Shown: piece after piece, positions 35,591 to 46,141 of the stretch
How positions within the stretch are numbered: position 1 is the stretch's first letter
How the letters are laid out: each line of letters opens with the position of its first letter
Assembly: GCA_963969595.1 (NCBI GenBank)
Contig: OZ018409.1
Coordinates: forward strand, 22,600,975 to 22,664,974
Direction: 5' to 3'
Source: Neckera pumila
Taxonomy: Eukaryota; Streptophyta; Bryopsida; Hypnales; Neckeraceae
DNA: 64,000 bases
Translations under genes and position numbers: made by a program
Notes under the pieces: generated by a model
Told to the model about the DNA's origin: nothing
Databases searched by the model: none
Seen by the model: the letters and a program-made list of their open reading frames with translations, nothing else

Positions 35591-36163
35591 GGGTACACCC
35601 AAATTTCACCTTTTACATCACTCTAAGTACTTCTCCAAATTAATGTGTACACATGTTAAGGAAATAATTACATAGCAACCTTTGTCAACCAAAACAAACT
35701 TTGACCCTTCATAACTTTTGCATACGGAATCCATATGTCGTGTTCTTTGGTGCATTAAAACCTCGATTGCATATTCTTCATAACCCACAATGAAAGGTTA
35801 ACAAAAAATTGGATGAAAAATGCTTCCGATCTCACTTGAGGTTGCCACATTGTCACTCAAGGCCACAAAATTGCTCCAACGGTGTCACAAGGATAACAAT
35901 AGAAGATACAAAAAAAACTTTAGTTCTTTGGTGGATGCATTGGTGCAAACCTCAAACCCTATATCCCAATTTGAGAAAGACTACAAAGGTGATTGGTCTA
36001 AATCTAAGTATACATTAGAGGAAATTTCAGGCCTCTGGAGGGCTACTCCACACCCTCCGAGGTACCTTGAAATTTGCTTTTTTTTTGCTCAAAAACTTGT
36101 TTTTTCCCTATTTCCGCCCTATTGAAATTGCAGCAGCAGTGGCGCAAGAACCAAAATTTACAA

Positions 36164-36199
<36 letters not shown>
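36164..36199. repeat. (TA)n microsatellite
   Basis: Uninterrupted TA dinucleotides, about 17 units, inside the CATTAG element. Confidence 0.95.
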
Positions 36200-36278
36200 T
36201 AATCTTAAAAAAACTATTACAAAAAAAATTAAAAAAAATAATTGTAAAAGCTGACTGCTCACCGTAGCAGTCAGCTAG

Positions 36279-37011
36279 AGGATAGTTGCAAGAAACACTT
36301 AACGATTTTGGCTCAAAATGGCCTGAGTACTTGAGTACTATGGCTTTTGGAATAAAATTTTTAAAAATAGAATAAAATATGGATAATTTGTAAAAGTTCA
36401 AAAAAGTGAATGTGTGAAAATTTCAGGCCTACAAAAATTTATCTCTAAGAGTTATGCATGGTCAAAGAGCATTGAAAAAGGCAAGAAAATAGACCCTTCG
36501 GGATTTTATTTTTAGAAAATAGTAAAAAAATTCAAAAAAATTTCAAAAAAGACCCCATTTTTTCTTACCTAAAGATGCTTCTTCTCAACAATTTTCATCT
36601 GTGGGAAAAAAAAATGATATCCTTTGCATGTAGGCAAAGATAGTGCACTTTGAGCACATGTGCAAGGTGGACATTTTACTATTTTTGAAAAATCTCTTTG
36701 TAGGCTTGTGCAACTTTAAAAGAACTCCTTGCCTCCCAATTTTCACCTTCAAATTTGCATTTTTGGGTCAAAAATAGTACTAAAAACCTCCAAAATGGCT
36801 AAGGTAGACATCCAATTGGGGGCAATTTAAAAATAGTAAAATAATTTTAAGAAATCTGAAAAAATTACTCAATGTCTGAAACTTTTATATGTACCTTCAA
36901 TTCAAATTTCATAGGAAATGGACATAAGACGCAAAAGTTATGAGCAAAAAACTACCTGTCCAAGAGCAAGGGGACCAAAAAAAGGACAAGTGTTTCTTGC
37001 AACGACCCTGG
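36279..37011. mobile_element. GCAAGAAA-family element nested in a CATTAG element
   Basis: Left TTGCAAGAAACACTT and right AAGTGTTTCTTGCAACGACC are inverted repeats. About 730 bp and AT-rich, without a coding frame. The same termini lie at 57163-57890 and 62948-63618. Confidence 0.7.
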
Positions 37012-37450
37012 AGTGACAAACCAAGCTTTTAATAGCTTGGTTTGTCACTTTGAAGCAGCCTTCTGGAAAGCTCACATTTTTTCTAATGACTCCTTTGACA
37101 TTCTATGTTCTCATTTGCTCAAACTTCATTAAAACAATATATTTCTATAATGAAAACACATCTTTCAAGAATTTGGAATTTTCAAATGTATAAATATATA
37201 TCCAAAATTGAAGTCCATTTTTTTATAATAAAGTATATCAAAATGAAATTTTTATAATTTTAAAAAATAATTTCTAAGTTGTAAAAATCATAGCAATTAC
37301 AAAAGTGCTATGAATTGTATAAAATTTTAGCAAAAAACAAGATCAGAGTGACAAACATTATAGTGTAATCAATCTACTTTTTGAGCTCAAACAAAGAGAA
37401 TTTTGGTAGAAAAAGTTCAAAAGAGGTGTTTTTAACCTTTAAAATATTTA

Positions 37451-37734
37451 AATTTTCAATTCAGCAGTGTGCTGATCTCTGCTCTACTAGTCACAATTTT
37501 CATATAGATTTCTGCCTTGACAATTTATGGACTACAATGTCATCTTAGTAATCTCTCTTGTATAATCCAATAAAGTTTGTGTACACTCTAGAACACTTCG
37601 ACTATAAGCCCCCCTCCCCTCCCCAATTCAAAATCCCACTTCCTTAGCACTGACAAGAATGTATGAGTTCCAAAAGCTGTCAGTGAAGTTCCTGACCTAA
37701 ACTTGGGCCCTAAATTTGCCCATGGCCCTACTTA
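37451..37734. other. Unassigned sequence
   Basis: No gene or element end. Includes the C-rich tract CCCCCCTCCCCTCCCC near 37611. Confidence 0.35.
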
Positions 37735-38130
37735 AGCTCTTTTCGGCATAGTATTGTAACTTTTTGCTTTGGTGCAATTAACCTTGCCCATACTATCCCG
37801 TGTCCATTGAAAATAATATTGTCTCCCATAACTTCTCATGAAAAAAATTTGAATGAAAAAAAATTGGGTGCATTGGTAAGGTATACCTCACCCACCACAT
37901 ACCAAAAAAAAGTTTCAAAAGATATAGTGACTATTTCCGCTCTTAGTGACTTGCCAAAAACATTGTCTGGTCTTTTAGAGGTTAACATAAATTTTTTGCT
38001 CTACAGATTCTAAATTTCTAATTTTTTGTGTTGACAAATTGAGAGTCTAGGAAAAAAATTCAATAAGAAATGCACTAATTTTCACTCATTAGAAAATTGT
38101 TAAGTAGAAGTAGGTTCAAGATTGTATGCT
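37735..38130 (+). mobile_element. Two abutting TTAA-1 fragments
   Basis: 37735-37985 is a right-half remnant ending GGTCTTTTAGAGGTTAA. From 37986 an internal family piece follows (TTGAGAGTCTAGG, GTTAAGTAGAAGTAGGTTC) and stops near 38130. Confidence 0.5.
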
Positions 38131-38386
38131 GCATCAATTTTGTATTTCTTCACCTCTCCTAGCTAATTTTGGGGCCTTTGATTGCAAATATGAATTCAAA
38201 ATTTGCAATTTTTATTACAAGTGGCAATTAAAAAATAGGATAGCCCAGCTGCGCCAAGGGAAATTTTAAAAACACGTTCATACCTGCTTGACAAGAGAAA
38301 TCTTTTAATTTGAAAAATTTGGAAAAACAAGTGAATGTTCTCGAATCTCGAGTAGCAAGTGGCCAGCTCAGCCACTGCTACGGGCA

Positions 38387-38404
38387 CCCTAACCCTAACC
38401 CTAA
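38387..38404 (+). repeat. Interstitial telomere-like (CCCTAA)3
   Basis: Three perfect CCCTAA units directly before CTTAACACTTAACC and the TTAA-2 element at 38413. Confidence 0.9.
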
Positions 38405-38412
38405 CTTAACAC

Positions 38413-38639
38413 TTAACCTTGAAGTCTTCCGACGTCCATATTTTGGACAATGAACAAAAAGCTTCGACTGCTTTGTCCAACTAAGTTCTCATTCATCCAT
38501 TGTAATATATGATCTAGAAAAGACAACCTTCTTTAATGACCAAATTCATGAAATTTCGGTAAATGATGTTTCTGTACATACAAAGATATAAGCAAAAATT
38601 CAGAAAATTCAGAAAAGGATTGAGACGTTTAGGGGTTAA
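38413..38639 (-). mobile_element. TTAA-2 element, complete
   Basis: Starts TTAACCTTGAAGTCTTCCG, then ACGTCCATATTTTGGACAAT. Ends TTGAGACGTTTAGGGGTTAA. 227 bp. It is the reverse complement of the copy in gene D (60201-60429). Confidence 0.85.
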
Positions 38640-38859
38640 AAACTGACCGCATTAATAAATCATTCCACCGGCAAAACAGTGTCACCGAAAGACGCCCAAC
38701 ACAGACCAAGAGCGAAGATTCAGCTGCACGTGGATTCCATTGAATCCACTCAGGTGGTGGCAGGAAACTCCTCCTACAAAATGAAGTCCGCTTTTGGAGG
38801 GGCTATAGATTGAAAGGATATTCATAGGTTTGAATTCTGGGTTTTGGGTCCTGCTTTGC

Positions 38860-39147
38860 GATTGAGCATGCCGGACCAAGTTGCATCATCATTCCCCATT
38901 GCTTTCCTTTCATTTCCAAGTAGACTGCTTCCTTTGGATCGTTCTAGTTTGACACGCACCTTCACTAGCGCTAGAAGAGAAAGCCAGAAGAGAAAGCTAC
39001 AAAGGTGATAGACATAGCACAGGCGATACGATGTTCGAAATGTGATGAAATGCTTTGTATTGTGACGGAATTCACCTCTCAATTCATATCAAGGAAGGAA
39101 GGTATGTCATGCATGGGATTGTTCTGATGCCACTCTCTCATTTCAAG
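38860..39147 (+). pseudogene. Gene-family block B, 5' leader remnant
   Basis: It matches the leader of copies A, C and D: TTTCATTTCCAAGTAGACTG, AGAGAAAGC, GAAATGTGATGAAATGCTT, and the donor GGAAG|GTATGT at 39101. Homology stops in the leader intron after CACTCTCTCATTTC (about 39147), before any coding exon. No TATATAA is seen upstream. Confidence 0.75.
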
Positions 39148-40020
39148 AACTGCCGTGAAGCTAGCCCACACCCAAGTTAAATCCTGGTTCCACGTACACA
39201 GGCCGGGGTGAATCGACCAATCATTCTAGGCGGGGTGCATGCAAAAAAAAACCAAAAAACTATTTTGTGCTTCATTAATTTTTCTTCCACACCTCTCATA
39301 CATTAGCTAATCTGGGGCCTTTGATTGCTAATATGAACTCAAAATTAGCAAACTTTTATCATGCGTAGCAAGTAAGACAATTCCAGCGTTTTCCCTCGGG
39401 GACAAGCAAGGGGGTCTATTCATCCCGGCGAATGCAAGTTGCTTGCGTAGTGCAAATTTTTTGGTAGGATGCTATACCCATCCTAGGAAGTGGGCCGGGT
39501 CGCATTGCAGGGTGAATTTATCCTAGGATAAACACAAGAATTTTTTTATTTGCCACCCATGATAAACTTTGCAATTCATAGTTGCAAAGTTTGAATTCAT
39601 ATTTGCAATTAGAGGCCCCAAATTAGGTACGAGAGGAAAAGAACATGGAATTAACATTGCACATACTGTAATAAAGAGCTCTATTTTTACAATGAGCCCA
39701 CAGAACACAAAATTCAGCTTGCAGGGCCCACTTAGGAGGACGGGTTCAGTTACTGTAGCGTCCTGCAAATTGTCCAGTTACTGTAGCGTCCTGCAATCCT
39801 TCTAAGATCAATGGTGCATAACATTTGAAGAGTCGCTTCCCCTTGTTGGAGTAGGGCTGCTCTTAGTAGAAGCAATTTCCTGACAATTATGCTGCTGCAG
39901 ACAAGTTCACTGTTGCCTACTTTCTTGTAGCTACTGACCAATTTTATAATGAATTTCCGGATATTAACAAAACGGTGAGTTCTGTAAGTTTCAGGGCAGG
40001 GGCGGCCGGAGGTAAGCTTA
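39148..40020. other. Intergenic sequence with an inverted repeat
   Basis: About 39290-39370 and 39545-39640 are inverted relatives (GGGGCCTTTGATTGC against GCAATTAGAGGCCCC). A third relative is at 38150-38230. A 22-bp direct repeat starting CAGTTACTGTAGCGTCC occurs at 39747 and 39775. No gene is supported. Confidence 0.55.
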
Positions 40021-40040
40021 ACTTAGCCATCAGGCACAAG

Positions 40041-40050
40041 TATATAATGG
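40041..40050 (+). promoter_or_regulatory. TATA box of gene C
   Basis: TATATAATGG follows GGCACAAG, at the same place relative to the shared leader as the TATA boxes of A and D. Confidence 0.7.
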
Positions 40051-40388
40051 AATGGACTTGTCAGACCAGTTCGCATCATCCCCTTCCCAGACTTGCTTTC
40101 ATTTCATTTCCAAGTAGACTGCTTCCTTTTGATCGTTCTGGTTTGACACGCACATACCCTCACTCGCGCTACAAGAGAAAGCTAGGAAGGTGATGCACAT
40201 AGCACAGGCAATTTCATGTTTGAAATGTGATGAAATGCTTGTATTGGAACTGATTTCACCTCTCAATTCAAGGAAGGAAGGTATCTCATGCATGAAACTG
40301 ACTGTTCTAATGCCGCTCTCTCATTTGCGTGTTGATGGATTGTGCGCAGGTGGTTTGTTGCCCTCAGTCTTTGTTTGTGTTTGGTAAG

Positions 40389-41247
40389 ATGGGATCCACC
40401 TCGTGGCGTGATAACATTTTGCAAGCGCTCCTCATTGGCCTTGTAGTGCAAATCGTAGCCTCCATTCTCTGTGTCTTCTGGGGTGTTCTCTGGGCTTCTT
40501 GGAAGGAGCGGATGGCTCGCCCAGCAACAGGTGACACATTTGTCACGATTTCCTTGTACAATTAATAGTAGGTGCTCAATTTTGTAGCATATTTTTTCAT
40601 AAATAGTGCAACTCTGGACCGACTTTGATGATTTTTTGAAAACTCCTTCAATTGTTGAATGATTCTTGCTTCTCAGGGGAGTCCCTGGCCAAGTCTGATG
40701 TGGAGATGGGGACGGTGAATGTCGGTGAATGCGCCACCATTCTAGGTGGGAATGCCGTTCGATCTGCTCTGATTTCTCTGCCTGATGCTCCCTTGCATGC
40801 CTTGTGCTTCAGAGTGTTCATTCTCGGAAAGCTTTCATGTGACTGAACAAAGTTCTGAACGGATTGAATATTGATAATAGAACGAATGCTTGCGTGTTGG
40901 ACATTTCATTTTACAGTCATGGCATTCTTCCACAAAATAAAAAAATTGGATTGCAATGAATTCGGACTTGAAATGAACCCGTGGACAGATAATGCCCATG
41001 GTTTGGCTACAAACTCGGGCGTTCGGGATGATGGCAAGCTGGAGGACACTGAGAACACGGCCGACACGAGTCCCGAAATTCCTACAGTCCACGGATCCTC
41101 TAGTAAGTGACCCATCACCGACTAGCAGTGCAAACCAATCTTTCGATATGAAGGTTTTGTCGATGATGATGGAAGATTTGTTTTTGGTTGTTTTAATGGT
41201 TTTTGGGCATGTTTGCAGCCCAAGGTCCAGTGCAAGAACGTCACTGA
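40389..41247 (+). CDS. Small one-pass membrane protein, copy C (four coding exons, longest tail)
   Basis: Unrecognised family. Coding exons 40389-40530, 40677-40745, 40917-41102 and 41219-41247 join in phase with GT-AG introns to give 141 residues ending ...VQERH. Residues 1-8 are polar (MGSTSWRD), and about 9-38 form one membrane segment (LLIGLVVQIVASILCVFWGV). KERMARPATG then gives a basic flank, and the rest is hydrophilic and acidic (SDVEMGTVNV; DDGKLEDTENTADT). A leader exon (about 40070-40280) and leader intron (40281-40349) precede the ATG. An upstream frame starting MHIAQAISC would, after splicing, stop one base before this ATG. If exon 3 is not spliced at 41102, the frame ends three codons later (SSK, TGA). 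The tail depends on an A-run two bases longer than in A and D. Confidence 0.65.
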
Positions 41248-41249
41248 AG

Positions 41250-41940
41250 CTGTGAAAAGAGCCTCTGTGCCTGTTGTGGTGGATGTTTCACACCCCCAAT
41301 CAAGTCGGCGAGGTGCTGGTCGGATAGGAAGCCTAATTTGCAACACCCCGTTTGCCGAATGCTCAATACTCTTATAACACTTTCAAATTTATAGAAAAGA
41401 TGTCCAAATCAGCCACGCCCTAATTGACGAAAATGTCTGATTCAACAACAACAACAAAACAACAAAAATGTCAGTTAAGATCATGTGTTGAAATGGACCG
41501 ATTCGGACACCGATTTACACTAGACAGAGCGTTTACATAGTGTTTTCTATTTGCATTCAATTAACTCCTACTTAAGTGCATTGAATGCCTTGGAATCCTT
41601 GAATCTTCTTTTGTCAAAGCAGCAGTTCAGCAAGGTCGTGTTGATGGAGTTCAATTCGTTGTTGCTGATTCTGCAACCAGTGGAGCTTCATGTTGGAAAT
41701 CCAACATCGTGAGATTACTCTGCCCTCACATGGAGCCTGTTTTCGTGTTTGTATAGATCAATGATAATATTACTATCAACCTAAATCGTGTCGATTGCAT
41801 CTGCTTTCGGAAGTTGAAGGGTTTGAGAAGTCCTCCATTTGTAACTATTTCACATAATACAAACGCTACTTCACGTCATGATCTGCAAATGGATTATCAA
41901 TTCCTAAGCAAAAAATGGATTAGGTTTGATGTGCTGTACA
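41250..41940 (+). other. 3' flank of gene C (shared with block A)
   Basis: Contains the shared GTGTTTTCTATTTGCATTC and ATGGAGCCTGTTTTC blocks. A second open frame at 41219 onward (NVTEAVKRASVPVVVDVS) is also open in D (NVTEDVKRRASMPVVVDVS). It may be an alternative or ancestral last exon in another phase. Confidence 0.5.
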
Positions 41941-42250
41941 CATTATTGCACCGAGGCCAATATTGAGTTCTTTGGTGTGTTGGAATCACCTTTCACTTGT
42001 CAACAAGAAAATATGAAAATTTGATTGGTTTAGAAATTGTAAATAGCCACAATTACAAATAGTGGTGTTTTGGGCAAGCAATCATTGCATTCAATTTCTC
42101 GCAGTAGAGATAGAAGAGACAAAAAAAAGCTTCAATTCTTTGGTGTTTACGTTGGAGAGTTTGTCCTAAGTTTGGAACCTATGTCCCATTTTGAGAATGG
42201 CTCCAAAAGAGGATTGGACTATGTCCAAATTCATATCTTGTAAAGGACAT
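41941..42250. mobile_element. Degraded AGGTGGGTA-family remnant
   Basis: Contains TTCTTTGGTGTGTTGGAATC and CACTTGTCAACAAG, like the 4433 MITE, then AGAGATAGAAGAGACAAAAA as at 35900. The AGGTGGGTA terminus itself is gone. Confidence 0.5.
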
Positions 42251-43275
42251 TCTATGTTCCCATTTGGTCAAACTTCATTAGTTTTCTATACTAAATCATA
42301 CGTTTCAAAAATTTGATATTTTTTACATGTAATAATATAATTTCAAAATTGAACTTCATTTTTCATAATTAAATATATAAAAAGAAATCTATATTATTTC
42401 TTAAAGCATTTTCTTTGAAAAAACCATAGTAATTACAAAAGGGCTTAAAAGAGTATGAAATTTTTATCAAAAATGGAGATCTCAATGACAACATCATAGT
42501 ATAATTAATGTACTCTCTAAGCTCACACAAAGAGAAATTCAATTAAAAAAGAAGTTGAAAGTGGTGTATTTTAAGCTTTCAAGGTGTTACCTTCTAAATG
42601 TCACCAAAACTATAATTTTAACAATTTTTCAATGAAATAGAATGAAATAAAAAATAGATGAATGGAGTTACATTTTTTAGTCAAGGTTAAATATTTAGAG
42701 TAAAGAACTATGTGAAAATTGAGATTTGACCCTACAACCATGCCCCTTAGGCAAGTTTGTCCTTTAACTTTTAAAGCACATTTTATGTCCGGGCTTGGTG
42801 AAACTTCATTAGATTTCTACATTAAAAAATGCATTTTAAGAATTTGGTGTTCATTATATGTCTTAAAATTTAATCTCAATTTTTAGTAACTAAAAATAAA
42901 ATTTTGAATTTTAAATGATTTTTTAAAAATCTCTCTTTAAAAATCATAGCAATTAAAAAAATGCATAAAAGAGCATGACTTTTTTTTAAATAGAAATACT
43001 AGCGACAAACATCATAGTGTAATTGACGTATTGCTTGAGCTCATACTAAGAGATTTTTGATAGAAAAAGTGGTATATTTCGAGCTTTCAAGATGCTACCT
43101 TCAAGAGTGTCACCAAAACTACAATTTTAACAATTTTTCAATAAAATAGAGTAGAATGAAGGATACATTATTGGAGCTAAAATTTCTAAGTTAAGTCTTA
43201 AAACATTTAGAATGAAGAACTATATGAAAATTGAGGTTTGATCCTACAAGTATGCCTCTCAGATAGATTTGTCCT
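42251..43275 (+). repeat. Two direct copies of a 0.5-kb AT-rich repeat
   Basis: Copies at about 42251-42760 and 42775-43275 share CTTCATTAG, a GAGCTCA-type block before AGAGA, TCACCAAAACTA, ACAATTTTTCAAT, and TGAAAATTGAGGTTTGA. Related pieces lie at 37100-37450 and, inverted, at 43500-43990, 53970-54300, 62560-63000 and 63640-63740. Confidence 0.65.
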
Positions 43276-43499
43276 CTAAGGAATATTGTCAATGTAGGAG
43301 ATTTAAGCTAATATGGTAAAGTCTCAATGGTTGAAAGGAGAACTAGAATTAATTTTGCTATGGTCAGGCCTCCTTATACTTACAAACTATTAGTAGTTTA
43401 TATATAGTTGTTGCAACATTTTGAACAATTGCTTTGTTGCACAAGTAAATTTAGTCCTTTTTTAGTCTATTAGAACTAGATCTTCACTTTTAAAGAACC

Positions 43500-43990
43500 T
43501 TGCAAGTATGATTGGCATTTTGAAAGTCAAACTTGAATTTTTCACATAGTATTTTATTTTAAATGTTTTTAAGCTTTACTAAAAAATGTAACTCCAATCA
43601 TCTAGTATTTAATCTATTCCATTTTTTTTTTAATTGTTGAAATTGTAATTTTTGAGACACTTTGAAGATAGCATCTTGAAAGCTCAAAATCACACCACTT
43701 TTGAACTTTCTATACAATTTTTCTTGGTGTGAGCTCAAGAAGTACACCAAGTAAACCATAAAATTTGTCACTATTAAATCCATTTTCTTTAATGATTTTA
43801 TACTATTTTGCGAATTTTGTAAATGAAATGATTATTAAAAGAATTTTGTTAAAAAACTCACATATATTTTTTTAGTTATGAAAAAATGAGAAAATAATTT
43901 AAGACATATAATTCTATGTGAAGATAATAATTTTTTTGAAATGTGTGTTTTAATGTAAAAATCTAATTATATTTTACCAAACCCAGACAA
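43500..43990 (-). repeat. Inverted copy of the 0.5-kb repeat
   Basis: Reverse-complement relative of 42775-43275 (for example AGGATAGCATCTTGAAAGC-like and GGTGTGAGCTCAAG blocks). It forms a large inverted repeat with it across 43276-43499. Confidence 0.6.
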
Positions 43991-45192
43991 GAAATGTCTT
44001 TTAAAGATTAAACTCACTATAAAATCTTAAGTTTGAATGAAAATTTGTAAGGATGAAATTGTAACCAAATTTTGAACTTGATAGCAAGTTGTGATATTGA
44101 GCCTAAAATATAGAATATTATAGAATCTCATTGAAAATATATGCAATCAATAAGTACACAAATTTACCCTCAAGATCAAAGTACAATGTTGACTTTTGAT
44201 TGGCTGAAAATGTTGTAGAAAAAATAACAATTTTAGTTGTTCCTACCTTAGTTTGTAAGGATGCTATTGGAACATTATTCACCAATTGTACAAAAATCCC
44301 ATTTATTTCCTAAAGGTTAATTTATCCAAAAAGTGAATGTGCCTTGGTTAACCTTGATTGTAACTTTGAATACTACCATTTGGGGGATTTGATGTGAACT
44401 AAGAGAATGAAGCTTGACAAGAATTCTTTCTACTTCATTTTGAATTTTGGAAAAAATCCAAAAACTGAAAGAATTATTGCAATTGCAACTTTGCAAGCTC
44501 CATGTATTAGAATCCAAATAATACAGTATTGTATGTTTTTTCAATCATATTTTCTTCTTTTAAAATGATTTTAAAATCTATATTTCAAAATTATGTTCTC
44601 GTTCTAATATTAATTTATAGTAAAAATCACAAATTATTCTAATATTTGTTTTATATTTTAAATTTTTATTTCTACCATTTTATTTTTAAAAATTACAATA
44701 ATTTGTTTTTTTTCTTCAAATTTTCGAAAAAATCAGCATCAATAGAAAATGCATTTTTTCATAGACACTAATACAAAATTTGATATACCAATTATATAAA
44801 AGGATAAATTTAGTTTGATGGTGGAATATGACTCGAAGGTCTTTGTGAAGGGTTCTTTGGGTGTAAAAATAAAATAATTAAATGAGAAATTTTCACAATA
44901 ACATCTATTGCTATTTGTATTTCAAAAAAGATTTCAAATCAATTCTATTGTTTTTTCAATTTCCATTTTTTGCTACCAAAATTACAACAATGACAATCTT
45001 TCACAAAAGACATTCAAAATTTTTAAAGTGATAGACAATCTTATAGGCAATTTATAGTTTTACATAATGAAAATATAGGATTGATATTCAAACACATCAA
45101 ATCTAATAGGCTAAATTGAGCTTAAATAAGATGTTAAACCATTTTGCAATGATTCTAGTGCTTTAGAAGTTAATTTGAAGAGAGACTCATAC
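43991..45192. other. Unassigned AT-rich sequence
   Basis: No gene, element end or tandem repeat. The 75-codon minus-strand frame at 44317-44544 has no motif. Confidence 0.4.
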
Positions 45193-45840
45193 TTAACCTC
45201 TAAATGCCCAAGGTCTGTTTTGAGCCTCTAGGAATTTGCTTTAATTTGAACAAAAAGCCAGCATTTTGATAAATTGTGCTAATTTCTTTTGAATTGTAAC
45301 CGTACAAATTCAAACTAGACATGTTAGAGATCTCGTAGGAAAAGAAAACACAACAAAATCATTGAGGAATCAAAAGATTATAATGTTTGACCATAAGGGT
45401 GTTAAACTATAAAAATCTTTAAATTCTCTTTCTGCAAATTACATCTAAAAAATTGGTCACCAAAAAAATATGAAGTTAGAGGGCTTAACATGGATTGTAT
45501 AATCCCATTCAGTTTATGGATCCTCAAAATCTACTCTACAATTTTCTTAAATGAATTTTTAATGTGATTTTTCCTCCAAGATCTAGTGTATTTGAGGCTC
45601 ATTTTCAAGAGCTCGTAACACTATGGAAAATCAAGATTGCAATGGATACTCTTGCACAAAATCATGAATAGTAAAATTGTAATCAATCATTTTCAAAATC
45701 GGATTTTTGATGCTAAAATTAGACTTCAAAAGAATTTTACAAAAATATGAACTACTAAAATTAGCAATTTGGTTAAGTTTTATTTAACTTCAAAGTATTG
45801 TTGACACCAAAATTTGGTGCCTCGGGTATTTAGGGGTTAA
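45193..45840 (+). mobile_element. TTAA-1B element
   Basis: Left TTAACCTCTAAATGCCCAAGG and right GTGCCTCGGGTATTTAGGGGTTAA. 648 bp. It matches the ends of 23576-26034 and so is an internally deleted relative. Confidence 0.75.
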
Positions 45841-45924
45841 AAAAACACTATGTGCTTCTCAAAAGATAAAATAAATTGACATAGGTCACACATAGGGTGC
45901 AGATTTGATATATAATTTTATTGA

Positions 45925-46141
45925 TCCCATAGAGCTTGAATCCTTTCTAGAATTCTTTGCATATTTTTGCTTGTCTTTATAATATGCATTACTAATCCCA
46001 ATTTTGCAAATTCATAATAGAATTTTTTTTCCATAATAGTCAAGCATTGATTTAGAAGAATGAAAAGTTATATGGTTTAGAAAACCTGGAACCTCTCTAT
46101 TCATTGTCCAGGTTTGGGACATCGGAGCACTTGAGGGATAA
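45925..46141 (+). mobile_element. Degenerate TTAA-2 element
   Basis: The interior AATCCTTTCTAGAATTCTTT and CATATTTTTGCTTGTC, and the end CATTGTCCAGG..GGGACATCGG..CTTGAGGGATAA, correspond base for base to the copy in gene D with many substitutions. The left TTAA is not preserved. Confidence 0.6.

Larger units (their letters stand above)
36013..37088. mobile_element. CATTAG-family element, 1.08 kb
   Basis: Left CATTAGAGGAAATTTCAGGC, with GCAGCAGCAGTGGC nearby as in the 3202-3635 copy. Right CTCACATTTTTTCTAATG. It contains a (TA)n tract and a nested GCAAGAAA element, which account for its extra length. Confidence 0.75.
35587..37450. mobile_element. AGGTGGGTA-family region with a three-level nest
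   Basis: AGGTGGGTACACCCAAATTTC begins at a TA (35585-35586) at the end of block A. A CATTAG element (36013-37088) interrupts it, and that element contains a GCAAGAAA-type element (about 36279-37011). After 37088 the outer repeat continues with ATTCTATGTTCTCATTTG, matching 42250 onward. The right outer boundary is uncertain. Confidence 0.6.

Noticed and set aside
40906..41118. Minus-strand frames opposite gene C
   Set aside because: They mirror the plus-strand coding exon. The plus strand has the promoter, splice sites and paralogue support.
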